The position numbers and the translations under genes were made by a program. The notes beneath the pieces were generated by a model, which was not told the DNA's origin, made no database searches, and saw nothing but the letters and a program-made list of their open reading frames with translations. From Deltaproteobacteria bacterium (GTDB taxonomy: Bacteria; Desulfobacterota; Binatia; Binatales; Binataceae): a DNA stretch of 64,000 nucleotides. How positions within the stretch are numbered: the first letter of the stretch is position 1; each line of letters opens with the position of its first letter. This document shows positions 16,076 to 26,868 of this stretch, in pieces. The stretch lies in assembly GCA_021794015.1 (NCBI GenBank), contig JAJYRQ010000006.1, forward strand, positions 54,294-118,293. Reading direction: 5' to 3'.

Positions 16076-18223
16076 TCAGCCGACGTCGCTTAAGCTAAAG
16101 CCCCGACCGAGCATCCTCTGGACAGCCTGGCGCAGGCCGCGCGACTGCGCGGCCGACAGCTCGGGGTCGCGCGCCAGCCATTGCTCCGCCCAGGCGCGGG
16201 CTTGGGCGATCTGCTCCGTCCGCGCAATAAAGCGGGCAAAGCGCAGCGGCATCACTCCCGACTGCCGCGCGCCCAACAGGTCTCCCGGACCGCGCAGGGT
16301 TAAGTCCGCCTCGGCGACTTCCCGGCCTGCCGCGTGGCAGACCAGCACCGCCAGCCGCTTAAGCGCCTGCGGGTCGCACTCGGGGGAAAAAACCAGGAAG
16401 CAGAAGGAGCGCCGCGTAGACCGCCCCACCCTGCCCCGCAGTTGGTGAAGCTGCGCAAGGCCGTAGCGCTCCGCCCCCAGCACGACCATAACCGTTGCCT
16501 CGGGAACGTCGATACCGACTTCGACGACGGTCGTGGCGACCAGCACGCGTGCCGCGCCGTCGCGAAAGCGGCGCATCGCGCCTTCTTTTTCGGCCGCGCG
16601 CATCCGCCCGTGCAGCAGCTCGACGGGGAAGCGCTGCAGCGGGCCGGCTCTGAGCTGGGCGGCGAACTGGGCCGCCGCGCGCGGTGCTTCGTCCTCGCGC
16701 TCGGCCTCGATACGCGGGAGCACGTAGTAGGCCTTTGCTCCTGCGGCGAGTTGGTCGCGCACCAACTCGTGCACCCGCTCAAGCGCCTGCTCGGCCACGA
16801 CTTCGGTAGTCACCGCGCAGCGCCCCGCAGGCATTTCGTCGAGAAATGACACATCGACGTTGGCAAACAGCACCAGCGCCAGACTGCGAGGGATCGGCGT
16901 TGCCGTGAGCAGGAGCACGTGGGCGCCGGGGCCGAGCGTTGCCAGGCGGGCCCGGTCAAACACGCCGAAGCGGTGCTGCTCGTCGATTACCGCGAGCCCC
17001 AGGTTGCGCATCCGCACCTGCTGCTGGATGAGCGCCTGGGTGCCGAAGACGAGCTTCAGGGTTCCGTCGCGCAGCCCCGCCAGCACTCGCCGGCGCGTGC
17101 CGTCGTTGACGGCTGCGCTAAGCAGCGCGCCGGGCACTGCCCGCGGGTCGCATAAGCGCCGAAAAAGCCCGTAATGCTGTTCAGCCAGAAGCTCACTCGG
17201 CGTCATGACCACCGCCTGAAGGCCGGATTCGACCGCGCGCAGCGCCGCCCAGAGCGCGACTACGGTCTTGCCGCTGCCGACGTCGCCCACCAGCATCCGG
17301 TTCATTCGCTGCTCGCGGCCAAGGTCGGCCGCAATGTCGGCGATCACCCGATGCTGCGCCGCCGTCAGGTTAAACGGCAGGCGGGCGAGAAACTCCGCGC
17401 TAAGGCGCCCGGGCGCCGCGACGGGCAGGGCGCGGCGGCGCGCCGCCTTCAAACGGTCAAGGCCAAGGGCGACCTGGAAGGCGAACATTTCGTCCAGGGC
17501 AATCGCCTGATGCGCGGGCGTACGACCCAGTTCGAGGGTGCGGCAATCAGCGGCGAGCGGCGGAAAATGCAGCTCGCCGAGCGCTTGGGCGAACGGCGGG
17601 AGCCCTGCCCGGCGTCGCAGTTCCTGGGGCAGCGCGCCTTCCAGTCTGTCGCCCAGGGCGGCGAGCGCCGCGCCGACCAGTTTCGAGTGAAGGTTCTGGC
17701 CGATTCCGGCCGCCAGCCGGTAAACGGCGCGCCAGCGACCGGGCCCGCCGTTGTCCGCCGCTCGCAGCTCAGGGTGTACCATCTCCAGCCGGCCCGTTCT
17801 GTCCCGCTGAACTCGCCCGCGCGCCACCACCCGGGTTCCCTCGGCAAACCGCAGGCGCATGTAGGGGCGCAGGTTGAACCAGACCAGCCGCAGCGCCGCT
17901 CGGTCCTCGTCAACCAGCCAGGCGCCGGCGATCTTCCGGCGCGGGCCGAAACGGGAGGCTTGCTCCTTGAACCCGGCCAGCTTGCCCTCGACGACGGCGG
18001 TCGCGCCGTCGGTCAGTTCGGCGAAACTTGTGCGGGAACTCCAGTCTTCGTAGCGCAGCGGCAGGTGCTCGGCGAGATCGCGCAGGCTGCGGATGCCGCA
18101 GGCGGCAAGACGCCGGGCCCGTTCGGGGCCGACGCCCTCAAGCGTTTCCACCGGGCTGTCGGGCGCGGGCTCGTCCTGACGAACCGCCGGGCCTTCGGCG
18201 CGCTCGGGCCGCGCATTAGCCAC
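16076..18223 (-). CDS. recG: ATP-dependent DNA helicase RecG
   Basis: A 715-residue branch-migration helicase for Holliday junctions and stalled forks. An N-terminal wedge/OB region (about 25-260) precedes the SF2 core: Walker A GDVGSGKT (about 312-319), DEQH box near 413 in [13 protein letters not shown], motif [14 protein letters not shown], and the TRG region [13 protein letters not shown]. The C-terminal RecG tail ends GFSLSDVG. Its ATG overlaps the carB stop by 8 bases, so it is translationally coupled as the last gene of the pyr/car operon. Confidence 0.95.
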   Translation of the reverse strand: MANARPERAEGPAVRQDEPAPDSPVETLEGVGPERARRLAACGIRSLRDLAEHLPLRYEDWSSRTSFAELTDGATAVVEGKLAGFKEQASRFGPRRKIAGAWLVDEDRAALRLVWFNLRPYMRLRFAEGTRVVARGRVQRDRTGRLEMVHPELRAADNGGPGRWRAVYRLAAGIGQNLHSKLVGAALAALGDRLEGALPQELRRRAGLPPFAQALGELHFPPLAADCRTLELGRTPAHQAIALDEMFAFQVALGLDRLKAARRRALPVAAPGRLSAEFLARLPFNLTAAQHRVIADIAADLGREQRMNRMLVGDVGSGKTVVALWAALRAVESGLQAVVMTPSELLAEQHYGLFRRLCDPRAVPGALLSAAVNDGTRRRVLAGLRDGTLKLVFGTQALIQQQVRMRNLGLAVIDEQHRFGVFDRARLATLGPGAHVLLLTATPIPRSLALVLFANVDVSFLDEMPAGRCAVTTEVVAEQALERVHELVRDQLAAGAKAYYVLPRIEAEREDEAPRAAAQFAAQLRAGPLQRFPVELLHGRMRAAEKEGAMRRFRDGAARVLVATTVVEVGIDVPEATVMVVLGAERYGLAQLHQLRGRVGRSTRRSFCFLVFSPECDPQALKRLAVLVCHAAGREVAEADLTLRGPGDLLGARQSGVMPLRFARFIARTEQIAQARAWAEQWLARDPELSAAQSRGLRQAVQRMLGRGFSLSDVG

Positions 18224-21200
18224 CGTGGTATTCCTGCAGCGCCCGGACTTGCGCCGGCCGCTGCTTCACCTCGGCGATCGCCTTGACCGCGGCGGCGGCT
18301 CCAGCGATCGTGGTGAAGTACGGCAGGCGCATCTCCAAGGCCGTGCGGCGAATCGAAAACGAGTCCTGGGCGCGCGCGCTCTCCGGCGTGTTAATCACCA
18401 GCGCGATGGCGTCTTGGCGCATCAGGTCGACCACGTGCGGACTGCCCTCCGAGACTTTGTTCACCCGCGCGCACTGAATTCCCAGGCCCCGGATCGCCTG
18501 TGCCGTCCCGGTGGTCGCCACCAGCGCGAATCCCAAGGCGTCGAGCCCGCGCGCTATCGCTTCGAGCCCCGGCTTATCGGCGTCGCGCACGCTTAAAAAG
18601 ACCGTGCCTTCGGCGGGCAGCACCGTGGAGGCCCCAAGCTGGGCCTTGGCAAAGGCCGGCGCAAAAGAGCCGGCAATCCCCATCACCTCGCCGGTTGACT
18701 TCATCTCCGGCCCCAGCAGCGTGTCAACCCCCGGAAAGCGCGCAAACGGGAAAACCGACTCCTTGACCGAGACATGGACCGGTATCCTTTCACGCGCGAA
18801 GCCCAGCTCCTGTAGCTTCGCCCCGAGCATCACGCGGGCGGCCAGCTTGGCCAGCGCAACGCCGATGGCCTTGCTGACAAACGGTATGGTGCGCGAGGCG
18901 CGCGGATTGACTTCCAGCACAAAAGGCTCGCCCCGGTAGATAGCGTACTGGACGTTGAGCAGGCCGACGACGCCGAGCTCGCCGGCAATCAGGCGCGTTT
19001 GCTCTCCCAGCGCCGCGACCATTTCGGGCTCGAGGCTCTGCGGCGGCAACACGCAGGCGCTGTCGCCCGAATGGATGCCGGCGCGCTCGACGTGCTCCAT
19101 GACGCCGGCGATCACCGTCGCTTCGCCGTCGCTAAGCGCGTCCACATCCACCTCGACCGCGCCATCGAGATACTGGTCGACCAGCAACGGCCGCCGCCCC
19201 GACACGTCCAGCGCCTCCTGCACGTAGCGCCTGAGGTCGGCGCCGTCGCTGACCACCTCCATGGCGCGCCCGCCAAGAACGTACGAAGGCCGTATCAGCA
19301 CCGGGTAGCCGATCTGCTCCGCGCCGGCCAGCGCCTGCTCCAGGCTGCGCGCCAGCACCCCGCGCGGCTGCTTGAGCCCCAGCCGGGCGACCAGGGCGTT
19401 GAAACGCTCGCGGTCCTCGGCCCGATCGATCGCGTCGGGCGGGGTGCCGAGGATGCGCAGGCCCGCCTTGGCCAGCTCGGCCGCAAGCCTAAGCGGCGTC
19501 TGGCCGCCGAACTGTACGATCGCGCCCAGCGGCCGCTCGCGCTCGGCAACGGCCAGCACGTCTTCCAGGGTGAGCGGCTCGAAGTAGAGCCGGTCGGAGA
19601 CGTCGTAGTCGGTCGAGACCGTCTCGGGGTTGCAGTTCACCATGATGGTCTGGAAGCCCTGTTCCTTGAGCGCCAGGCTGGCATGGACGCAGCAGTAGTC
19701 GAACTCGATCCCCTGGCCGATGCGGTTTGGTCCGCTGCCGAGAATCATCACCTTGGCGCCTGCGGTCGGCTGCGCTTCGTCTTCGCCTTCGTAGCTCGAG
19801 TACAAGTAGGGTGTGAACGCCTGGAACTCGGCGCCGCAGGTATCGACCGTTTTGAAGACCGGAACGATTCCCTGCCCCCGGCGCGCGCGGGCGATCTCGC
19901 CTTCGCTGGCGCCGGCCAGTTCGGCCAGCCGCCGGTCGGAAAAACCCATGGTCTTGGCGCGGCGCAAGAGCGCCGGCGCAGGCGGGCCGCGCCGCCCGGC
20001 CACCTCGTTTTCCAGCGCTACGATCTCCGCCAGGGCGTTGACGAACCAGGGGTCGATGCCGCTGCGCTCGGCGGTCTCGGCCACCGACAGGCCAAGTCTG
20101 AGCGCGTCGGCAACGTCGTAGAGACGCCGGCTGCTGGGCCGGCCCAAGCGCTCGCGCAAAAGCGCGGCCGCCGCTGGCTGCGGCAGACTGGACAGGCGGC
20201 TTTCCAGGCCGTAGGAGCCGTTTTCCAGCGAGCGCAGCGCCTTATGCAGCGACTCCTTGAAGGTTCGCCCGATGGCCATCGCTTCCCCCACCGACTTCAT
20301 CTGCGGGCCCAGCTCGTCGGCGGCGGCGCGAAACTTCTCGAACGCAAAGCGCGGGACCTTGGTCACGACGTAATCGATGGTCGGCTCGAAGCAGGCCGGC
20401 GTCAGCCGGGTAATATCGTTGGCAATCTCGTCGAGGCGATAGCCGACCGCCAGCCGCGCGGCGATCTTGGCGATCGGAAACCCGGTGGCCTTGGAGGCCA
20501 GGGCCGAGCTGCGCGAGACCCGCGGGTTCATCTCGATGACCACCATTCGGCCGGTGCGCGGGTCAACGGCAAACTGGATGTTCGAGCCTCCGGTGTCCAC
20601 ACCGATTTCGCGGATTACCGCGATCGCCGCGTCGCGCATCCGCTGGTATTCCTTGTCGGTCAGCGTCTGGGCCGGCGCCACCGTTATCGAATCGCCGGTA
20701 TGCACCCCCATCGGATCGACGTTTTCGATCGAGCAGACGATGACCACGTTGTCGGCGCCGTCGCGCATCACTTCCAGCTCGAACTCTTTCCATCCCTCGA
20801 TCGATTCCTCGATGAGCACCTCGCCCTTGGGCGACAGGCTCAAACCCCAGGCGACCTGGGCGTACAGCTCGGCATCGGTGCGCGCAATTGAACCGCCGGT
20901 ACCGCCCAACGTCCGCGACGGCCTGATGATGAGCGGCAGGCCCAGGCGCTGCCGGGCGCGCCCGGCCTCCTCCACCGAGCGGGCGATCCCCGAGGCCGGC
21001 ACGTCCAGCCCGATCCGGACCATCGCCTCGCGGAAAAGCTCCCGGTCTTCGGCCTTGCGAATCGCCTCGACCCTGGCCCCAATAAGCTCGACCCCGTAGC
21101 GCGCCAGAGCGCCCGATTCGGCAAGCTCCAAGGCTAGGTTGAGCCCGGTTTGTCCGCCTACGGTCGGCAGCAGCGCGTCGGGCCGCTCGCGCTGGATGAT

Positions 21201-21428
21201 TTGCTCGACCGTCCGGGCGGTAAGCGGCTCGATGTAGGTTCGGTCGGCGAGCTCCGGGTCGGTCATGATGGTGGCCGGGTTCGAGTTGACCAGGATGACG
21301 CGCAGGCCCTCCTGTTTGAGCGCGCGGACCGCCTGCGTGCCCGAGTAGTCGAACTCACAGGCCTGGCCGATAACGATTGGTCCGGAGCCGATGAGCAGCA
21401 CGGATTTAAGGTCGCGACGAAGTGGCAA
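18216..21428 (-). CDS. carB: Carbamoyl-phosphate synthase large subunit
   Basis: A 1070-residue synthetase subunit that makes carbamoyl phosphate from bicarbonate, ammonia and two ATP. It shows the duplicated carboxyphosphate and carbamate halves: [17 protein letters not shown] near residue 14 and [15 protein letters not shown] near 565. ATP-grasp metal sites are seen in both halves ([14 protein letters not shown] and [14 protein letters not shown]). The C-terminal MGS-like regulatory domain covers about 935-1070. In many bacteria this domain binds UMP. The gene is 21 bases downstream of carA and overlaps recG. Confidence 0.97.
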   Translation of the reverse strand: MPLRRDLKSVLLIGSGPIVIGQACEFDYSGTQAVRALKQEGLRVILVNSNPATIMTDPELADRTYIEPLTARTVEQIIQRERPDALLPTVGGQTGLNLALELAESGALARYGVELIGARVEAIRKAEDRELFREAMVRIGLDVPASGIARSVEEAGRARQRLGLPLIIRPSRTLGGTGGSIARTDAELYAQVAWGLSLSPKGEVLIEESIEGWKEFELEVMRDGADNVVIVCSIENVDPMGVHTGDSITVAPAQTLTDKEYQRMRDAAIAVIREIGVDTGGSNIQFAVDPRTGRMVVIEMNPRVSRSSALASKATGFPIAKIAARLAVGYRLDEIANDITRLTPACFEPTIDYVVTKVPRFAFEKFRAAADELGPQMKSVGEAMAIGRTFKESLHKALRSLENGSYGLESRLSSLPQPAAAALLRERLGRPSSRRLYDVADALRLGLSVAETAERSGIDPWFVNALAEIVALENEVAGRRGPPAPALLRRAKTMGFSDRRLAELAGASEGEIARARRGQGIVPVFKTVDTCGAEFQAFTPYLYSSYEGEDEAQPTAGAKVMILGSGPNRIGQGIEFDYCCVHASLALKEQGFQTIMVNCNPETVSTDYDVSDRLYFEPLTLEDVLAVAERERPLGAIVQFGGQTPLRLAAELAKAGLRILGTPPDAIDRAEDRERFNALVARLGLKQPRGVLARSLEQALAGAEQIGYPVLIRPSYVLGGRAMEVVSDGADLRRYVQEALDVSGRRPLLVDQYLDGAVEVDVDALSDGEATVIAGVMEHVERAGIHSGDSACVLPPQSLEPEMVAALGEQTRLIAGELGVVGLLNVQYAIYRGEPFVLEVNPRASRTIPFVSKAIGVALAKLAARVMLGAKLQELGFARERIPVHVSVKESVFPFARFPGVDTLLGPEMKSTGEVMGIAGSFAPAFAKAQLGASTVLPAEGTVFLSVRDADKPGLEAIARGLDALGFALVATTGTAQAIRGLGIQCARVNKVSEGSPHVVDLMRQDAIALVINTPESARAQDSFSIRRTALEMRLPYFTTIAGAAAAVKAIAEVKQRPAQVRALQEYHGG

Positions 21429-21449
21429 GCGCCCTGACCCTCCTGCTGA

Positions 21450-22631
21450 CTAACGCGGCGTTTCCTCGGCCAGCACGCGCCCGAGCGCCTCGGCACCGTA
21501 ACGCGCAAAGGCCTCAACCAGCCGGCGAAACCGCCCAAAAAGATAGCGCGCGTCGTGCGGCCCCGGCGACGCCTCAGGATGGTACTGCACCGAGAAAAAC
21601 CCCAGCCCAGCGCCGCTGAGCCCCTCGACCGTCCGGTCGTTGAGATTGACGTGCGAAAGCTCGGCGCGAGCGCCAAGCGACTCGGCCCTTACGGCAAAGC
21701 CGTGATTCTGCGCGGTGATCTCGACCCGCCTGGTGCGCAGGTCCAGCACCGGGTGATTAGCGCCGTGGTGGCCGAAAACCAGCTTGTAGGTTTCGCCGCC
21801 GAGCGCAAGTCCGATTATCTGATGTCCCAGGCAAATCCCGAAGATCGGCTTTCGGCCGATAAGCTCCTTGACCGTCTTGCTGGCATAGGGCAGAGCCGCC
21901 GGGTCGCCCGGACCGTTGGAAAGAAAGACGCCGTCGGGCCGCGCGTCAAGTACTTCGCGGGCGCTTACCGATGCCGGAAACACTCGCACCTTGAAGCCGG
22001 CTGCCACCAGCTGGCGCAGAATTGCGGTTTTTACCCCGTAGTCGATCACAGCCGCCAGTGGCGCGCCGGCGCCAGCCTTGGGCGCCGGGGCAAAGCCCTG
22101 GGGCTCCCACGGTCCTTCCTCCCAGTCATAGGGCTCGCGGCAGCTCACCTCGGCAACCAAATCGCGCCCGACCAGCTCCGGCGCTTGGCGGGCCTGGGCG
22201 ACCAGCGCGTCGGCATCATCGGTCTCGCTGGACAGCACCGCCTGCTGCGCACCGGCGCTGCGGATATGGCGTACCAGGGCGCGCGTGTCGATCCCTTCGA
22301 TGGCTACCACGCCCCACTTTTCGAGGTACTCGTCGAGCGGGGTCTCGGCGCGCCAATTTGACGGCTGCGGGCAGTACTCCTTGACGATGAACCCTTCCAC
22401 CCAGACGCGCCGCGATTCGGCGTCCCAGCGGTTAACACCCACGTTGCCGATCTGCGGATAGGTCATGCAGACCATCTGCCCCTTGTACGACGGATCGGTC
22501 AGCACTTCCTGGTAGCCGGTCATCGCGGTGTTGAAGACGACTTCGCCGACCGCGCTGGCGCGTGCGCCAAAGGCCCGGCCGCGAAATATCCGTCCATCGG
22601 CAAGCGCCAGAATTGCCGTGCCTCCTCGCAT
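21450..22631 (-). CDS. carA: Carbamoyl-phosphate synthase small subunit
   Basis: The glutaminase subunit feeding ammonia to CarB. The N-terminal CPSase_sm domain begins [18 protein letters not shown] and contains [17 protein letters not shown]. The C-terminal class I amidotransferase domain has [15 protein letters not shown] with the nucleophile Cys (about residue 266) and [12 protein letters not shown] with the His-Glu pair. The ATG at 22631 is preferred (GGTGAG six bases upstream, normal N-terminus); ATG 22652 and TTG 22670 are in-frame alternatives that would overlap pyrC. Confidence 0.95.
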   Translation of the reverse strand: MRGGTAILALADGRIFRGRAFGARASAVGEVVFNTAMTGYQEVLTDPSYKGQMVCMTYPQIGNVGVNRWDAESRRVWVEGFIVKEYCPQPSNWRAETPLDEYLEKWGVVAIEGIDTRALVRHIRSAGAQQAVLSSETDDADALVAQARQAPELVGRDLVAEVSCREPYDWEEGPWEPQGFAPAPKAGAGAPLAAVIDYGVKTAILRQLVAAGFKVRVFPASVSAREVLDARPDGVFLSNGPGDPAALPYASKTVKELIGRKPIFGICLGHQIIGLALGGETYKLVFGHHGANHPVLDLRTRRVEITAQNHGFAVRAESLGARAELSHVNLNDRTVEGLSGAGLGFFSVQYHPEASPGPHDARYLFGRFRRLVEAFARYGAEALGRVLAEETPR

Positions 22632-22638
22632 CGCAGGC

Positions 22639-24024
22639 TCACCCGCCGCCATGCTGTCTTGTTGCAGCAAGCAGATCGTAAACGACTCGGCCTTCCACGA
22701 TCGTCAACACGGCGCGGCCCTTGAGCGTCAGACCCGCAAAGGGCGTGTTGCGGCTCTTCGAGAAAAAACGCCCCGGCTCGACCGTCCATTCCAGCAACGG
22801 ATCGACCACGGTGATATCGGCCGGCATCCGCGGCGCGAGGCTTGTCCGGCCAAGCCGCAAGAGCCGCGCCGGATTGATTGCCATCAGTTCCACCAGCCGG
22901 GCCGGGCTTATCACGCCCGCGTGGACCAGGACCAGGGCGATGCCAAGCGCGGTCTCGAGTCCGACCACGCCGTTGGCTGCCGCGCCAAGCGCCGCCCGCT
23001 CGGCTGCGCTAAGCGCCGGCAGCCGGGTGCGGCCGCCGTCAACGAAGGCTCCTTCAAGCTCGGCCAGGCGTTTCGCCGCCGCGTCGTGCGGGGCATGGTC
23101 GCTCGCGATCATGTCGACGGTACCGTCGGCAAGCGCGCGGCGCAGTGCTTCCACGTCGGCCGGCGAGCGCAGCGGCGGCGCCATCTTCGCCATCGTTCCC
23201 AGGCGCAGTACCGCCGAGTCGTCCAGGCTTAGATGGTGCGGCGTTGCCTCGCAAGTTACTGCAACGCCGGCGGCCTTGGCGCGCGCAATCACGGCCAGGC
23301 TTTCGCGGGTCGAGACGTGCGCGATATGGACCGGCGTCCTTGCCTGCTCGGCCAGCGCCAGGTCGCGCGCGACACGGCGCCATTCCGCCTCGGGCGGCGA
23401 GCCCTCGACGCCCAGCGCCTGCGCCACGCGACCTGCGTTGACCGGCGCCAGGCGGCCAAGGCCGCGGTCTTCCTCGTGCAGCGAGGCCACGCGGCCCAGC
23501 TCGGCAGCCGCGATGAGCGCCTGGCGTAGCAGCTCCGGATCGTCCACGGGCAGTCCGTCGTCGGAGAAAAGCCGCGCGCCCGCCTGCGCCATCGCTCTCA
23601 AACCCGCAACCCGCTTGCCCTCGAGGCCCTCGCTGAGCGCTGCCACGGCAACCAGCTTGGCGCCGCCTGCCAGCCGCGCTTTTTCCTGCATGTAGGCCGT
23701 CACCTCGGGGTGGTCGTTGACTGGCGCCGTATTTGCCATCGCCGCCACCGTGGTAAAACCGCCCGCCGCCGCGGCCTTAAGCCCGCTTTCGATCGTTTCC
23801 TTTTCCGGGAAACCCGGGTCGCGCAGGTGAACGTGAGGATCAACCAATCCCGGCATCACCCACAAACCCGCCGCCTCGAACACGAGGACGCCCGGCTCCG
23901 GCACCAGACTCCCCGCAGGGGCGACCGCCTTAACCGCCGCACCTTCCACCAGCAGGTCCCGCGTGCCGTCGATTCCGGCGAGCGGATCGATGAGCCGGGC
24001 CTTGGCGATGAGCAGGGCGGTCAT
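22639..24024 (-). CDS. pyrC: Dihydroorotase (class I)
   Basis: A 461-residue amidohydrolase that cyclises carbamoyl aspartate to dihydroorotate. Metal-site motifs: HVHLRDPG (His64, His66), FSDDG near 153, HEED near 180, HIAHVST near 232 and the catalytic SDHAPH near 305. Asp instead of carboxylated Lys at the bridging position is typical of the class I enzyme that teams with ATCase in some bacteria. Its ATG overlaps the stop of the upstream ATCase fusion by 4 bases (ATGA), so the two are coupled and could associate. Confidence 0.95.
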   Translation of the reverse strand: MTALLIAKARLIDPLAGIDGTRDLLVEGAAVKAVAPAGSLVPEPGVLVFEAAGLWVMPGLVDPHVHLRDPGFPEKETIESGLKAAAAGGFTTVAAMANTAPVNDHPEVTAYMQEKARLAGGAKLVAVAALSEGLEGKRVAGLRAMAQAGARLFSDDGLPVDDPELLRQALIAAAELGRVASLHEEDRGLGRLAPVNAGRVAQALGVEGSPPEAEWRRVARDLALAEQARTPVHIAHVSTRESLAVIARAKAAGVAVTCEATPHHLSLDDSAVLRLGTMAKMAPPLRSPADVEALRRALADGTVDMIASDHAPHDAAAKRLAELEGAFVDGGRTRLPALSAAERAALGAAANGVVGLETALGIALVLVHAGVISPARLVELMAINPARLLRLGRTSLAPRMPADITVVDPLLEWTVEPGRFFSKSRNTPFAGLTLKGRAVLTIVEGRVVYDLLAATRQHGGG

Positions 24025-25964
24025 GCCCGCGGCTCGGCCTCACGCCGGCTTTCCAGCAGGGAATAGACGACCACCCGCTCGCCGGCGCGTTCGGCGGCGT
24101 CGGCCTGCGGCGGCGCCAGCCGGACCGTGACCCGCTCTCCGGCGCCGGTGGGAATGTGCTTGCCGACGTAGTTGGGGCGAATCGGCAGGGTGCGATGGCC
24201 GCGGTCGATGAGCACCGCCAGCTTAAGCGCAGCCGGCCGTCCCTGGCGCCACAGCGTAGTCATCGCCCGCTGCACGGTCCAGCCGCTGTTGATGACGTCG
24301 TCCACCAGGATGATCGTTTTGGCCTCGGTGCCGACGTCCTCTCCGTCGTCGATCGAGGTCAGATGGGCGGCGCGGCTGTAAACGTCGAGCGCGGCGCATG
24401 CCAGGCGCACGCCGCGCCGGCTCTCGATCAGGTCGCGCAGCCGCAGCGCGAGCAGCGCGCCGCGGCTGACCACGCCCGCCAGCAGCGCGGCGGCCGGGTC
24501 GTTAAGGTCGCGCGCGATCTGCTCGGCCAGCGCCTGGCAAGCCTGCGCGACCTCGGCCGCGTTGAGGATTTCGCGCTGAGGACCGCGCCGGTAGGGCTCG
24601 TAGCCGCGCTCCTCGGCCTCCTTGACGCTCTCGAAGACAGTCAGCGTCTGCTTCTCCGCCCACTGCCTGACGTAGCCGTAAAGCCGGTCGTCGAAGCGGT
24701 AGTAGCGGCGCGAGGTGGTGTGCCCCACCAGCTCAACGTTGAGCGTCTGATCGCAGAACGCGCATTGCATCCTGAGCGCCCCGGCCACCTGGCGCGGCGC
24801 GAAGCGAAAGCGCGGCTGGAGGTAGTCGGGCTCGTGCCGCGTAATGCATGTGGGGTTGGGACAGCGCGACATCGGGGCTCCCTGGGCCGAGGCGACAAAC
24901 TCCTCGCCCCGCGGCCGGGCCTCGGCGGCTCCCGCGGCCTCCAGCATCCAGGCGATCAGCGCCATTCTGACAGGCACGCCCGCACCCGCCTGTTCGAAGT
25001 AGACCGCCCGCGGATCGTCGTCAACTTCATGCGCAAGCTCGCCGGTGCGCGGCAGCGGATGCATCACCAGGGCGTCATGGGCCTTGCTGCTCCTGAGCGC
25101 ATCGAGATCGAAGCGCAGGTACTGTGCCGGCTCTCCAGCCTCCTCGCCGTGCCGTTCGCGCTGCGAGCGGGTCAGGTAGAAGGCGTCGAAAACCCGCGGC
25201 GCCGCGCTGGCCGGCGCAGGCAACGGCGTCCGACCGGTGAACAGCGCCATCTGGTGGGGCGCCCGCGGGGTTAGATAGAGCGCGTCGAGTTGCCCCGCCA
25301 CGGCGCCCAACTCGGCCATCGCTATGGTTTCGGGCTGGTAGCCCCACTGCGCCGCCAGGCGGTCCAGCACGTAGCCGGGAAGCTCCATGCCTAAGCTGGA
25401 AGCGGCAATTATGTTGGACCCGAAACGGGCCAGCGCGTAGATGAGCGAGTGGGCGGTGCGCGCCGCCTTCAGATCGCCGCATACCGCCACGGTCAGGCCG
25501 CTGAGCCGCCCCTTTTTGCGCCGCAACGTGTACAGGTCGCAAAGGGTTTGCGTCGGATGCTCGTGACCGCCGTCCCCGGCATTGATGACCGGGCCGGGCG
25601 CGTACTGCGCCGCCAGGCGGGCCGCTCCCTCGCAGGGATGCCGCAGGACCAGCAGGTCGGCATAGCGGCCCACCACACGCGCCGTATCGGCCAGGCTCTC
25701 GCCCTTGCTGGCCGAACTTGCCCGCATATCGGGAGAGCTTATCGTGGCGCCGCCCAGCCGCAGCATCGCCGTCTCGAAACTTAGCCGCGTTCGGGTTGAT
25801 GGCTCGTAGAACAGCGTCGCCATGATCAGGCCCTTGGCCAGTTCGGGAATCCGCCGCTCCTCCAGCGCCTTGGCAAACTCCTGGGCCAGGTCCAGGATGC
25901 GTTCGATCTGGGCGACCGTCAGATCGTCGGTCGAAACGATATCGAGCTTGGGCAAACGCGCCAT
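24021..25964 (-). CDS. pyrB: Fusion: aspartate carbamoyltransferase + PyrI-type zinc domain + PyrR-like domain
   Basis: A 647-residue single frame. Residues 1-345 are ATCase: YEPSTRTRLSF (53-63), SSASKGES (83-90), HPTQ (136-139), TRSQRER (265-271), HPLPR (302-306), so the catalytic set is complete. Residues about 364-415 match the zinc domain of PyrI: CPNPTC (Cys368, Cys373) and CAFC (Cys401, Cys404), the CX4C/CX2C pattern that contacts the catalytic chain in E. coli. PyrI's allosteric beta-sheet domain is absent. After a linker (415-463), residues 464-647 are PyrR-like phosphoribosyltransferase: GVVSRG, PRPP loop ILVDDVINSGWT (553-564) and LAVLIDRGH. A separate pyrR lies 72 bases upstream. 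One idea is that the PyrR domain senses nucleotides for the ATCase. A 27-residue insertion around 230-260 is unusual. Confidence 0.93.
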   Translation of the reverse strand: MARLPKLDIVSTDDLTVAQIERILDLAQEFAKALEERRIPELAKGLIMATLFYEPSTRTRLSFETAMLRLGGATISSPDMRASSASKGESLADTARVVGRYADLLVLRHPCEGAARLAAQYAPGPVINAGDGGHEHPTQTLCDLYTLRRKKGRLSGLTVAVCGDLKAARTAHSLIYALARFGSNIIAASSLGMELPGYVLDRLAAQWGYQPETIAMAELGAVAGQLDALYLTPRAPHQMALFTGRTPLPAPASAAPRVFDAFYLTRSQRERHGEEAGEPAQYLRFDLDALRSSKAHDALVMHPLPRTGELAHEVDDDPRAVYFEQAGAGVPVRMALIAWMLEAAGAAEARPRGEEFVASAQGAPMSRCPNPTCITRHEPDYLQPRFRFAPRQVAGALRMQCAFCDQTLNVELVGHTTSRRYYRFDDRLYGYVRQWAEKQTLTVFESVKEAEERGYEPYRRGPQREILNAAEVAQACQALAEQIARDLNDPAAALLAGVVSRGALLALRLRDLIESRRGVRLACAALDVYSRAAHLTSIDDGEDVGTEAKTIILVDDVINSGWTVQRAMTTLWRQGRPAALKLAVLIDRGHRTLPIRPNYVGKHIPTGAGERVTVRLAPPQADAAERAGERVVVYSLLESRREAEPRA

Positions 25965-26036
25965 CGTTGGTCAACCACCCTTGCTCCGCCCCGCCGCGGC
26001 TGGCGCGCAGATCAAATCCGGCCTCTGCCCAGATTG

Positions 26037-26648
26037 CTAGCGCGACGAGTCTGCCGGCGTCCCGCGCCCCGGCGTCGAGCGCGCCGTTTCGATAGCCGCA
26101 ACGCCGTCAAAGCCGTCGATTTCCCGCAGCCGCACCTGCACCTTGCGGCGCCGCTCGACCGTCAGGTTGTGGCCCACGTAGTCGGGCTTGATCGGTAGCT
26201 CGCGCTCGCCGCGATCCACCAGAACGGCAAGCTGCACCGCCTGCGGCCGGCCAAGGTCCGACAGCGCATCGAGCGCGGCGCGCACCGTCCGGCCCGTGTG
26301 AACAACGTCGTCGACCAGCACCACGGTGGCACCGTCCAGGGAGAAGCGGATGTCGCGACCCAGAAGCCGCCGCTCCTCCGGCCCGCCGGCGCGGCCGTCG
26401 TCGCGGTAGGAAGAGATGTCCAGGGTGCCGAGCTCGACCGGGCGGTCTTGCTTCTCGGTTAAAAGGGCCGCAAGCCTTGCGGCCAGCGCCGCGCCTCGAC
26501 GCACAATCCCGATAAGCGCGAGCTTCTCGGTCCGGCGATTGCGCTCGCCGATTTCGCGCGCCAGGCGGCCGATTGCGCGTCGCACAGCTTCGGCCTCGAG
26601 CAGCAGAGGTTGTCCGGCTTCGCTTACCGGGTCGTCGCTTGCGGCCAT
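26037..26648 (-). CDS. pyrR: PyrR: pyr operon attenuator / uracil phosphoribosyltransferase
   Basis: A 203-residue free-standing PyrR, somewhat longer than usual (about 180). It has GIVRRGAALA, TLDISSYRDD, the PRPP loop LVDDVVHTGRTV, and the PyrR signature AVLVDRGERELPIKPDYVG. PyrR binds pyr leader RNA with UMP or UTP and favours termination; many also have UPRTase activity. It is the first gene of the operon, 72 bases before the ATCase fusion, and has its own leader with a terminator (26649-26868), fitting autoregulated attenuation. Confidence 0.94.
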   Translation of the reverse strand: MAASDDPVSEAGQPLLLEAEAVRRAIGRLAREIGERNRRTEKLALIGIVRRGAALAARLAALLTEKQDRPVELGTLDISSYRDDGRAGGPEERRLLGRDIRFSLDGATVVLVDDVVHTGRTVRAALDALSDLGRPQAVQLAVLVDRGERELPIKPDYVGHNLTVERRRKVQVRLREIDGFDGVAAIETARSTPGRGTPADSSR

Positions 26649-26739
26649 CGGCAGTCCCTCAGCGTTGAACGGCGGGGCAGCGCTGCGGCACGGGCAGCGG
26701 GTGTTGGCGGCTGTGGGCCGAGCCCGGAGGTGCGCGCGG

Positions 26740-26770
26740 AAAAAAAGCCCGGACGCCTTAAGCGCCGGGC
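26740..26770 (-). terminator. Intrinsic terminator in the pyr leader (attenuator)
   Basis: On the minus strand GCCCGGCGC, a short TTAA-containing loop, then GGCGTCCGGGC (one bulged base) followed by seven T. It lies about 90 bases upstream of the pyrR start, inside the leader, so it would stop transcription before the operon unless an antiterminator forms. It is the clearest Rho-independent terminator in the window. Confidence 0.85.
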
Positions 26771-26798
26771 TGTTCCTTGACGGCAGGGATACATCGTT

Positions 26799-26821
26799 CC
26801 ACCTTCTCGCCCTCGCAGTGG
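26799..26821 (-). promoter_or_regulatory. Candidate PyrR-binding hairpin in the pyr leader
   Basis: On the minus strand the element has outer arms CCAC and GTGG enclosing CTGCGAGGG. The core CTGCGAGG fits the conserved NGNGAGG part of the PyrR RNA site (consensus approximately ARUCCNGNGAGGYU), with mismatches at the edges. It sits about 30 bases before the terminator, where the anti-antiterminator is expected. Confidence 0.45.
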
Positions 26822-26839
26822 CGAATTAAAGGCAACTAA

Positions 26840-26868
26840 TTTCTACCGCCTTTCGGCGCCCCGGTCAA
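26840..26868 (-). promoter_or_regulatory. Promoter of the pyr operon
   Basis: Minus-strand TTGACC (26868-26863), exactly 17 bases, then TAGAAA (26845-26840). Transcription would start near 26833, giving a leader of about 185 bases that contains the candidate PyrR site and the terminator. Confidence 0.6.

Noticed and set aside
18999..20891. A 630-codon plus-strand open frame
   Set aside because: It lies wholly antisense to carB, has Arg/Gly/Ala-biased composition and no family motif; long antisense frames are expected in GC-rich DNA.
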